Positions 19,980 through 30,000 of a stretch of 57,031 nt of DNA are shown here, in pieces. Within the stretch, counting starts at the first letter, position 1. Every line of letters starts with the position of its first letter. A program made the position numbers and the translations under genes. Source of the stretch: Acanthamoeba sp. SK_2022b (lineage: Eukaryota > Discosea > Longamoebia > Acanthamoebidae); contig JANDJZ010000319.1 in assembly GCA_027943245.1 (NCBI GenBank), forward strand, positions 1-57,031. The letters run 5' to 3'. The notes beneath the pieces are model-generated. The model was not told the DNA's origin and did not search any database. It saw only the letters and a list, made by a program, of their open reading frames with translations.

Positions 19980-22900
19980 TCAGTCGGAGGAGCGGGCGGA
20001 GGAACGCCGCTCGCGTATCCTGCGCTGAAGCTCCTCCTTGCGCTTTTGCTCGTCCTCGCGCCACTGGTCCCAGCCGCGAAGGAGGTCCAGTTCCCTCTGC
20101 CGTCGAGTCTTCTTCTGACGTCGAGGCTTCTCCTCTTTCACATGCGCCCGGTCGCCGTTGCCGTTGCCCTCGCCGTCCGATTTGGCGGTCGCAGCAGCGT
20201 GGGCCGCTCCGTCCAGCAGCGGAGCCAGTCGAGGCAACGGGTCGCTGCCGGGCGGAGTGATCGAGGACGAATCGACCTCCTCGCACACGTCTCGGCTGCG
20301 CTCCTCCTGTGCCTCCTTGGCCTCCACCTCTCGCTGCATTTCCTCCCACTGCTTCCTCTTCTTGTCGAGCGCGGCTGGCGCCGATCGTCGGGCCAGCCTC
20401 TTCTTCTTTTGTACAGGCGCTTGGTCCTCCGTGTCTTGCTCTCCTCTCTTTTCCTTTGTCTCGTCCCCTTCGTGCTGCTTATCCGCCTCCTCCCGTTGTT
20501 GTCGCTGCTGCTGTTGCTCTTGGCTGCCCACGTTCTGGTCGCCTGACTGGCTGATGGCGTGGAGGGCCTTCCTGAGCGATCGGTACACGCTCCCATCCGG
20601 ACTCGTGAAGGTCCAGGCCATACCACACTTCCTCCGGCCCCATCCGTCCGGAAGCGGATGAGAGCTATTGGATCTCCTGCGCGTCTTCACCTCCGCTGCA
20701 GCAGCGACTTCCACGCTACTGATACCGTAACCACTGGGTTCGCCTTCGCCTTGGATGGCTTGATCGCGCTTCTCCTCCTCTTCCAACTCTCGCCGCTTCT
20801 TGTTGGCTGTTGCGGCGGCCCCGCGCAGGGAGTCTGACCGACGCTTGGCGAACCTCACTGGCACTGACGGCGACGGCGCGGGCGACGAGTCGGGAGTGTC
20901 CTGGGCGTCCTTGAGGCGCCCTCCCTCCTCGATAAACTCGCGCACCTTCTTCAGTGACGTGAACACTTCGCCTGTGGGTGACGTGAACTTGTAACGTCGG
21001 CGACCGCCGGGCTCGCACCTGATCTTACGGATCCAACCCGGCGGCAGAGCGTATCCCGTGACAGGGCTGGAGCCGGTCACTGGAGGCGTTCGGTCCCAGA
21101 CTGAGACCCTGGGACTCCCCCTCGCAGACACTGCTGCCGGCTGCTCGGCCTCGGATTCGGAGGAGAGGGCAGGGCTGATGTGAATGTAGGGGCGACTGTC
21201 AGCGGTGACATTGACGAGACGACTCCCGAATCCAATTGCAAACAGGCGTACCTGGGCTGCTGTCGAGCGTCGTGTTGGAGACTCCACTTGGCGAAGTCGG
21301 CGGCGAGGGACTCCCACTCGCTGCCGTTCGTTGTCGAGAGGCGGCGTGGGGTAGCGCGCTTCTTGGGCAGCTTCACCTCCTTCTTCCATCGCTTCAACTC
21401 GTCCTCGAGTGTGGCCAGAGTCACGGGGATGCTCTCGCGGTTAGTGTCGCCCCCGGGCTCGTGCGTTCTCCTCGCCTCGATTTGCCACGAGACAAACTGA
21501 TCCGCTAGCTCTTCGAAGCTGGCATCGTGTACGGTCGACGACGAGGACGACAAACGGGCCGTGGCAGGGCTCCCTCGGCGTTGGCCATTCCTTGCGCCAC
21601 CTCTTGATCGAACTGCGCCCTTGGGTTTATCCAGATCGCCGCTCAATTCAACAAACTTGAGCGTTTCTCCAGCTCGCTGATTGCTGACCTCCAACCTGTG
21701 ACAGTGCGTGTTAAATGAAAAAAATAGAAAAGAATTAAGTATAAAAACATCAAAGAAAGGAGACGGAGAACGTACTTGGCGGTGTCACAGCCAAGCGACT
21801 TGAGCATCTGGGAGACCGCGTGTCCCCTGCGCAACACGTGGAGCAGATGCTTGGCTGACGCACCGCGGAACTCGGCCTGTATGAGAGCACCCATCTCGAC
21901 GTCGCTGTTTTCTTCGCTCTCGTTCCCCTTGCCCTTGGCGGCAGGGGAGGGCGCCGCTGGATCAATGACGATTTCTCCGTCCTGAAGCGAGCACACCAGG
22001 TTGTCGCTGAGCCGAAGCCCCTTCTTTGCAGCCTCTGGGTAGTGTAGGAGGGCCAATGTTGGTCGCGACAGTCGAAGAGAGGCACGGTCACGAGCTCTGC
22101 TTCCACAGCTTCACCGACAGGCACCACGAACCTTTGAACGCCTTCTGTCTTTCGAGGTTGTTTCTATCGACCTGGTAAATGAAGTACTCCACGCTCTTGT
22201 CTGTCCACGACACCGCGTCGGGCGACGAACGACATCTAGCGTTGGGGGGCAGAAACCAAGACCGTTGCAGTGAACACCATAATAAGGAAGATAAGAGACA
22301 CATTGGGCCGTACTTGAGCCACGGGAACTTGAAGAGGTGACAATAGCTCTTCACGAATCGAGTGCTTGTCGGCCGGAACCGAGGCGCAAAATCCCTACAT
22401 CCGCAGTATGTCGTATCAGGGATCACGGTATTGAGTTGCAAAATGGAAGCGCGGGTAATGGATGATGCATGACTCGGAGAATGAGCGTCACTACCAGACA
22501 CAAAGGAAGGAGCAAGTACTTGAGCGTGATGATCCTGACCCCACTGCTCAAGCCAGCCTTGAATTTCTTGAGCACACTCTGCTCCAGATGCTGCGGAAAG
22601 CAGTAATTGTTCAAGAACACGACCGTCGCCTTGCTGCAAGGGGAGACAGTGGGTCAGTAATCAAACAGCGCTGGCGACAGACCAACGGTGGGTGGGCCAA
22701 ACGCACCTGAGGTCTACCTCTGGGCTCAAGATGTCCCCACACACGAGCTGCACCTCTCCCCGCTGGAGGTTTGCTCTTTGCAACTGGTGCAAATACGGGT
22801 GAGACCCAAGCGTCCCGCTCTCGCGACGGGGGGCATACCAGAATCTGATAGTTCTTGAGCAAGGCTTGCCCAATCGAAGTGAGCTCACTCCTAATCTCAA

Positions 22901-23239
22901 CGCCTACGGCCACACAGCCCGTTTGCGCCGCCACTTGCAGCACCACCTGTGAAACGCCCCTTAGAAGAGGAAGAAGATAAGTTGGGAAGACAAGTTCGCT
23001 GCACGTACATTGCCCACGCCGCTACCGAGATCATAAAGCACATCTTGGCTCGATAGCCTGAGGGCCTTGATAAAATCGCTGACGAGCACTGGATTGACTT
23101 CGCCGTACACTTCCTTGCTGGCCGGAGCATAACGGCGCAACACTTTGGGATCATACTCAGGTGTCATCTCCAGCACCTGCTCCCATATCGCCTCATAGGC
23201 AGCGAGCGAGATGAAATTCTGGCTCGCCTTTCCTGCCAT
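19980..23239 (-). CDS. DOT1-type H3K79 methyltransferase with two MBD-like domains
   Basis: The start is the ATG at 23239-23237 (MAGKASQNFISLAAYEAIWE). The catalytic core is complete: KEVYGEVNPVLVSDFIKAL, VLYDLGSGVGN (motif I with Asp), VVLQVAAQTGCVAVGVEIRS, GEVQLVCGDILSPE, ATVVFLNNYCF, then SPDAVSWTDKSVEYFIYQVD, the DOT1 C-terminal strand block. After a Ser/Lys-rich middle come two modules of methyl-CpG-binding type: GYALPPGWIRKIRCEPGG with YKFTSPTGEVFTSLKKVREF (about 20919-21050), and HPLPDGWGRRKCGMAW with TFTSPDGSVYRSLRKALHAI (about 20541-20657). Both have the LPxGW start and the SPxGxxFxS strand of MBDs. A long charged tail ends RERRSSARSSD, TGA at 19980. DOT1 methylates nucleosomal H3K79; MBDs bind methylated CpG DNA. 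The combination suggests DNA-methylation-guided histone methylation, which is inference. Confidence 0.85.
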
Positions 23240-23467
23240 CGATGACGTTCAGAGGAGACAGCTTGCGAATGCACAATAGGCCTTGATACAAGGATGTAAG
23301 ATTCAATTGTGGCTTGTCGCTCCCCGCTCTACGTTCGCATCGCCTCCCCGGTCTCCGGCTCTGACGGAAGAAAGGCGGCAACAACCGCTGCAGTTTTGGG
23401 TTAGCCTTATTATCCCCGCCTTTTTCCTCCTTCATTTCCTGGTGCCCCCACATCTTGGCAAGCAACC
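23240..23467. promoter_or_regulatory. Divergent promoter region
   Basis: 228 bp between the leftward DOT1-MBD gene and the rightward orphan gene. It must contain both promoters; no defined element was recognised. Confidence 0.45.
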
Positions 23468-24540
23468 ATGAGCATGGACGCCAGCGAGGTGCCCAACGAC
23501 ACTGACCTTTTGGCAACTGAGGGTACTGAAGTTTTAACAAGTGCACACTGCATCAAATACTGACTCACCTTTTTGGAACACGCGATTACTCAGATTTTGA
23601 CCTGACACCTCCCGTTAAGGTGGAATTAAATTCCAACTTGATCCCCTACACAAAGCTCCTTCATGGCCACTTCGAGAACCAGAAGGATGAGTTGACACGG
23701 TGGTGGCTCCAGCTTATTGAGACAAACGTGGATTCGTTCCTTCGCTCGCTGGGCTACGACTTCGACGCCGTGCCCTTCCACTACATCGACCATCCTCCCC
23801 GCTCTATGCCCGTCATCTTCAAGAACCTACAGATGATACGCTTCCTGCTCAAGGCGTCAGGCACAAACCTCGACGGGTGCCTCTCTCTCTCTCTCTCTCC
23901 GGCAGTGCAGTGCGTTATTTGGTGTAGCTCTTGTGTGTACCTCTCTCTCATTTCTGACCGATGCATGTTGCGCATGCGCACACGTCGCAGTGCTGCCTCG
24001 CTGCCAATGAGGCGACACATCTTGGACGGGCTGGTGAACCCACTGAAGAGGATCATCTACTCCAGAATCGACGAGTACGCTCACAGCGTCATGCTCTTTC
24101 TCTGGCACGAATGCAACTCGCAGCTGGGTATCCACCTCGCCGACACCGATGGCCACCCCACATTCGCGGCTGTGTCGTCACCTGCGGCAGCCGATCGTAA
24201 AGCCATTGGAAGGGGCAACGACGCCGATGCCGATGAGAAAGAGTGGGTGCCCTGCGCCGACCTAGAACTCATGAAGGATCTGCTGCAGAGGACACACGCC
24301 ATCTCCGAGGGGCGAAAGAAAGTGCTGCTCAGTCTTCTCGGGGACATACACTACATCGACGAGATGAAGAGGCTCGAACAGGACTTCTTCATCGACCCCG
24401 CTACCGCTCCACAGGAACGGCAGAAGAAGGCGCCACCATCAGACATCGTCCCCGTAACTGGGCTCATCGTGGGCAAGCTTCACCGATTAGAGAACGAACT
24501 CAAGACAGTCGTCGAGCACTGGTCAAGACGAGGTCTCTGA
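23468..24540 (+). CDS. Orphan helical protein, function unknown
   Basis: Three exons (23468-23522, 23594-23876, 23991-24540) give a 295-residue protein with consistent phases. It begins MSMDASEVPNDTDLLATE. No family was recognised. The body looks mostly alpha-helical with conserved-looking aromatic and His residues (HGHFENQKDELTRWWLQLIE, AVPFHYIDHPPRSMPVIFKN, MLFLWHECNSQLGIHLADTD). A short acidic insert (around 24215-24245) and a C-terminal helix (TGLIVGKLHRLENELKTVVE) follow. There is no signal peptide or membrane segment. The second intron contains a CT microsatellite. RPC9 follows only 50 bp downstream on the same strand, so its promoter must overlap this gene's 3' end. Confidence 0.75.
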
Positions 24541-24590
24541 GGGTTGGCCTTGTATTTTTTTATTTTTTCGAATTGTAGTCAAATTGCGAG

Positions 24591-25531
24591 ATGCAAGTGT
24601 AAGCGGCCCTCGCCCTGATGTTGCACATAATCTCGTTCGCGTTGTGTTCACGCAAAAGTGCTTGCGATTCGGAGGCGTTGAGACTGACGCTATTTGATTT
24701 GACATCCAGGCTGGACACATCGGGCTTGATCACCAACTTTGAGGTCTACCATTTACTGAGGGAAAAACACGCTCTCGACAATGCCAGCAAGAAACTTCGG
24801 CACGTTCCCTTGATTGAGGCTCAGGTACCGCCCCCAGCATCCAATCTTCAATCCTTTAATTATTTTTTTTTTATTAAATTATAAAAATCATGTGGCTGAA
24901 GCACGTCCTCGTCTGCTGTGTGGCCGCAGGTGTTGGGCTACATTTCGACGACGCAAGCAGCAATGGAGGATCAGCAGGGCGTGGTACAGTTTCTAGAGCA
25001 AGTGAAGAAGTATGCCCTCACCAAAGCCGAGGTGTCGCAGATCCTCAATCACTGCCCCACCACCGAAGTGGAGCTGCATTTGGTACCACTGCTTGCTCTC
25101 ATGACCAGCAAGCTTCATCCCGCTGCTGATCGTGTGCAACCATAACCACGCGTGCTTATGTTATGATCGGAATCTGCCATCAGATAGTGGAACAGTTCGA
25201 AGAGCGATTGGTCCCAGAGCAGCGAGCAGAGCTGCTCGCGGAGATAAGCGCCCTTCTTATCCCACAGCATGGTGAGAATGGTGGGCAGGTGGCATCGGCA
25301 TCACGAGAAGAGCAAGAAGAGGAGCAAGAAGAGCAGGCAGAAGAACAAGATGAAGTGACCATGGAGGTCGAAGGTTCCGAGGTAGTTGATGGCGACGAGG
25401 AAGAAGACAACGAGCTGGTTCACGAAGAGGAAGCTAAAACGGGTGGGGATGGCGAGGAAGGTATGGCCGATGAAGGCGAAGGTGGTGGCGATGATGACGA
25501 CGACGCTGGCCAAGGCCAAGACAACAACTAA
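24591..25531 (+). CDS. RPC9: RNA polymerase III subunit RPC9 (CRCP/Rpc17)
   Basis: Four exons (24591-24598, 24710-24824, 24930-25082, 25184-25531) give 207 residues. The first exon is only 8 nt; joining it gives MQVLDTSGLITNFEVYHLL, which aligns with the N-terminus of RPC9 (MEV...LLSNYEVFQLL). The HRDC-like helical part has the family core YALTKAEVSQILNHCPTTEV, followed by VEQFEERLVPEQRAELL. RPC9 pairs with RPC8 as the Rpb4/7-like stalk of Pol III and helps initiation. The C-terminus carries an acidic, low-complexity tail of about 85 residues (E/D/G-rich) that is longer than in the human protein. Confidence in the family is high; the tiny first exon is inferred from splice phase and homology. 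Confidence 0.9.
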
Positions 25532-25820
25532 AACCATACGGCAACCTCGAAAGCGACGGTTGGTTGCGCTCTGTCGCTAAGAATTGCGCAGCTGCCCAGA
25601 GACGCCTTTCTTTCTTTCGGGGCTGCGGAGACCGAAATTGTGCCGACGTTCTTTTCGTTCTCTTCTTCCTCGATCCGAACGCGTGAGGCTGCATCTTCAT
25701 CACAACCTAGCCCATTCGAATGGTAAATTGAAAAACTCTCTCTGCGCCTCGCTTCAAAATTCTCCTTGTTTCTCCATCTTTTTCATCTCTCGATCTAATT
25801 TTCAAAATCACCAGTCGAAA

Positions 25821-26654
25821 ATGTCAGCCTTCAGCTCTCTTCTGGTTCTGGTCTTCGCCCTCTGCCTCTCCTTCGCTTCTGGTACGACATTATGCCGAAT
25901 GCTCTCACATTTCTTTTCCCCTTTACAGCATATTTTACAATTTAATCACGGTGAGTTGGACTTCCAACCAATCTGTTTGCCCCCATCTTCAGTGAGGGCT
26001 TTTGATGGCTATGAAATGTACGAGGATGATCTGATGGCCTCTAACTGCACGGACTTCGACAACTGCCGCGATTGCGCGGCGCAATCGAACTGCGGCTGGT
26101 GCCCCAGCCTCGGTCTCTGCCTGGAGGGCACGGCCAACGTGTCTACCGACGGAACCTGCAACGTTACCACCGGCGGCTGGCACTTCAACGCCACCCAGTG
26201 CCGCAACTGCTCGTCGTTCACCAACTGCAAGTCCTGCGTGGAGGCCTACAACAGCCACGACGGCACCGTGTGCGGCTGGTGCCAGCCTTACGGTACCGGC
26301 AAGAACCAGACCAATGGCACCTGCTGGGAGGGCACCGCTGCCGGTCCCTTCTTCAAGTCCCATACCGCCAACGAGACCTGCGCCCAAAAGCACTGGGGTC
26401 TGTCTTCGGACTTCTGCGGTACGTTTGATCCTCCACCAACGTTGTCCGGTTGCCCCTGTCTGTCGACTCATTGCTGCGTCGAACCTCTTTGTGTAGGCGA
26501 TGATGACTCGGAGAAGAGGAAGTTGGCAATCATCATCGGTCTCTCCGTGGCCGGTGGTCTGTTTGTGCTCGCGGTTCTGGCCACCATCATTTTTGTCATC
26601 GTCAAGAGGATGCAGAGGGCTCGCGGCTACCAGGCCATCAACGAATCCGCCTAA
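25821..26654 (+). CDS. PSI-domain type I membrane glycoprotein
   Basis: The start is the ATG at 25821: a signal peptide (FSSLLVLVFALCLSFASG) is split by an intron before VRAFDGYEMYEDD. The ectodomain has two Cys-rich plexin-semaphorin-integrin-type modules: NCTDFDNCRDCAAQSNCGWC... and NCSSFTNCKSCVEAYNSHDG...VCGWCQ. Eight N-glycosylation sequons are visible (NCT, NVS, NVT, NAT, NCS, NQT, NGT, NET). A juxtamembrane DDDSEKRK leads to one TM helix (LAIIIGLSVAGGLFVLAVLA) and a short basic tail, KRMQRARGYQAINESA, with a YxxI-type sorting motif. It is probably a plasma-membrane or endosomal receptor or adhesion protein. Ligand unknown. Confidence 0.85.
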   Translation: MSAFSSLLVLVFALCLSFASGTTLCRMLSHFFSPLQHILQFNHGELDFQPICLPPSSVRAFDGYEMYEDDLMASNCTDFDNCRDCAAQSNCGWCPSLGLCLEGTANVSTDGTCNVTTGGWHFNATQCRNCSSFTNCKSCVEAYNSHDGTVCGWCQPYGTGKNQTNGTCWEGTAAGPFFKSHTANETCAQKHWGLSSDFCGTFDPPPTLSGCPCLSTHCCVEPLCVGDDDSEKRKLAIIIGLSVAGGLFVLAVLATIIFVIVKRMQRARGYQAINESA

Positions 26655-27002
26655 TCAATCAGACGGCTTGACTCGACTCCTTGTTCACTCTCTCCCTTCC
26701 ACTCGCCCCATAAAAGCTGCCGAATTAATTTTCGTTTGTTTATTGGTGTTATCCCTAACCACACGGGCGGTCGAACCTGGGACTGTGGTGGAAGCGTCTG
26801 GTCGTAGCGGCTGGCCAAGGCTCATCGCTAACACATGACAGGTAGAGCCCTCCAAGCTGTGTTGCAAATTTATAAACGCAGATTTTCCTTTTCTGTATTT
26901 TTTGCTTCGTGACCTTTCGGTTTCCTTCTCTAAGGAGAAGCCTGGGAAGGAGGCCACCGCAAGCGGACCGTAGAAGGGCCCTGACAGCAGGTTTCCCGAG
27001 CA
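26655..27002. promoter_or_regulatory. Intergenic region upstream of Rictor
   Basis: 348 bp between the PSI-gene stop and the Rictor start, both rightward. TATAAA at 26871-26876 is a possible TATA box, but it lies about 130 nt before the ATG and support is weak. Confidence 0.35.
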
Positions 27003-30000
27003 ATGGCGACGAGGCCCAAGGTCGATTTTCTGCTGCGGAGGCAACAGTCCTTCCAGGTCACCCCAGCAGCACCCCCTAATACGCTGCCCCAAGGTCCCTC
27101 TTTCTCCCTGCACACTCTCGACTATCTTCCAGCTCCTCACAAACTGTTCCGACTTCGCTTATCTGCAGCTGTGGAGCAGTTGGAGATACTAGAGAATGAA
27201 GCGTCTAACCTGCGTCAGAAGATGGAGGCACTGAAGGCACTCTGCAGTCTGAGTACCGGCATGAGCCACCTCGGGGAGGCCTTTTCTCGTCGCTTTGTGC
27301 TCTGGTAAGCTCTATAGCCGTTGCCCTTGACTGCCCGTTCCCGTACCACTTACCTTTTGCACTCTGCTGCGGCCTCCCTAGTATTCGAGGCCTCATCTCA
27401 TATCCGCGGCTCGTCGTGCGGGTGCAAGCGCTGCGTACGCTGCGCTTCATGACCATTGACCCCATACTCGTCCGCAATATCACAACAAGCCATACTGCGC
27501 TTCTTGTCGCTCGGTAACGCCTTCAAACACACTGTTGTGACAGTGTAGATTCTCCCCCTACGTCTAAGCTAACCCACCTCGTTAATCGCGGGACATTGAT
27601 AGGGCGCTTGAAAGAGAAAAGGATGGCTCGCCAGAGCGCATTCAGGCTTTCCGGGCTTTGTACCGCATGATCGACGTAGGTCCCATGTATATCTCACGTG
27701 CTATCGTGTCTGCCGTGGTTGCGATTGCCGAGTGCATTGGTGACCCGCTGTGCACTGTTGCGATGGAGGCTCTATGCAGCCTGGGTGCGTCGAATATTTT
27801 CAGTCAATCGTCCCTCTGTAGTTCTTACCATCTCTGTCCACGTGTTTGGCGAACGGTGTGCAGCTGTTGTGAATCCGCGGGTGGTGGCGCTGAATAATGG
27901 CATACGCACCATCTTCAAGGCTGCAGTTGATCTTGATCATGCACCGATGCAAGAGGAATTGCTCCGCACCATTCTCTTCCTCCTCAACGAGCCCGTCTGT
28001 AGTCCCTATGTCCGTCTCAACTGCGACATGCAAGTAAGTACCACACAATCCCGCACATCCAAGGGCATGCGCACAGTTAATTCGTATTGCTACTGCCCAG
28101 TGCCTACTGGCGCCAATCACCGACACCGATCCTGAGATCCTGCCGCCTAAAGTGGGGGACGCCAAGGACGCTGAAAAGGAAAAGGCCGCAAAAGACCACT
28201 ACCGAGCAGGCAGGGTGCTGTGCATGGATGCCGTGGGGACCCTGCTCAAGAACTGGGCCGGCCTGGTTAGCTTTGCTGCCGATCCGCTCGCCCTTCGCTC
28301 CCTCGTCGAGGCCCTTCGGGTCAGCCCCCACACCGAAGTCAAGGCACTACAGCGCCCGCTTCTTGTTCTTGACGTCCGTTGCATGGAACGGCACAGTAAC
28401 TGTGGGTGTGTCCAGGAGCTTATCCTCGCGACTCTGTTCTCGGTGTTCAGCATTCCAATACCGCACGAGGATTCATGGATGTTCTCTAGCGGCCATGACA
28501 CTCAGTCCAGAAGCTACGCGGACCATACCATCAACGCAATGAACACCCCATCCAGGTAGGCTTGTTCCGCTCTCACGTTGTCTCACATGCCTCACGCCCA
28601 ATCGTGTGTGGTATGTCAGGATCTGTGCCGAGAGGCCCAACCTGGTCCACATGTACAGATCGGCGCTGCTGATCGCCTTCGTAAACTGCGGTTTAGTGGA
28701 GGCGCTGGTAGACATGGGCAAAGAGCAGGTAGAGGAGCAACAGGACGTGCGCGCAGGTCAAGGCGGCGGCAGCCTGGAACTTGGGTTCAAGGCAACCATA
28801 CTCCTCGGCGACCTACTGCAGATGTCCCCCTCCCTTCTGCCTCGCGTACAGGTCACCCGTTTGCAGGTGAGTCTAGCTCTGCCACCTTCCCAACTCTGTA
28901 CACTGAATTATTGTCCGTTTCTTGTCCGTTCAGACTCTGGCCACGCTCGTGTCGCATGCCGTCTCGTTCGTCGAACATCCAAAAGTGAGATCTTCAACGT
29001 CGACGATCATCTCGCATCTGCACCAGTGCGCCCAGTCGAGGTGAGCCCCTCTTCTCGACTGGGTTGCCTGCGGACACTGGTCTGTTGCTCATGCACGACA
29101 TCGATCTTTTGATCACAGGCGGAGATCACCTAAGGACTATAGCGGAGCATCAGTGGCTACAGGTGGTGCCAACAAATATAAACGGCTCAAGGGCAGAGAT
29201 CGCAAGCTTGACCGGTGCGCACTCACCGCCCCTCCATGGCGCTGCTTTCCTGCATCTGTGATCCTCACTCCTAAATTGTCCGGCATGCAGAATCGACGAC
29301 GTGCGCACCAGGGTGGACTACTCGATGGAGCCCAGCCAGTTCATGCAGAAACTGCAGCAGACGCAAGTCCTTGCCACGAAGGAGTACACCAAGTGGGACT
29401 GGGATCAGATCGAGGAGGCCCTCGAGGGCCCGCTGCGCAACCCGGTGCACCTCACCACCGCGACCCAGCGCACCGTCTTCATCAAGCGGATTCTCTCCTT
29501 CCTCAAGCCCACTGACAAAGGCATCATGAAGGAGCAGTACACTGTGGTACGCTATGCGCCCAGCAATAAGCTTGGGGTGTAAGGCTCTAACAACGCCTTT
29601 CTGCCTGTCACTCCCAGACATACCTCAAGTACGTCTGCGTGGCGTGCCTCTGCGTGGAGTTACTGCTGCAGAGCGAGGCCGGTGAGGAGTTCCTTAAACA
29701 GCACGGGCTGGTCAGAAAGATCGCCGAGCTCTTCCGAGATGAGCTCGATGGGGTGCGTCCCTTTCGCGGGGGTCGTGGTGAATCTGATCGAAACCAATTT
29801 TTCTCTCACCGCTGTGATCCAGAAATCATCGCTCAAAATTCTGCAAGAAGACCGAGTAGCCGATTTGATGGCCCGCGAGTACTTCACTGTGCTAGGCACC
29901 TTGTCCTCCTCGACCAGGTGAGAGGTTTTTACTTGTAGTAGGCGGGCGATTTTTCACTCAACCGATATCTCTTCTTGGGACGCACAGGGGGCTGGAGCTG

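Noticed and set aside
22080..22140. Possible 33-nt intron in the DOT1-MBD gene
   Set aside because: A normal-length intron (AAAG|GTTCG to CCCAG|AGGCT) also restores the frame and uses a better acceptor.
26755..26830. GGTTCGACC-like sequence on the minus strand suggesting a tRNA T-loop
   Set aside because: The flanking bases do not form a 5-bp T stem and no acceptor or D stem could be drawn.
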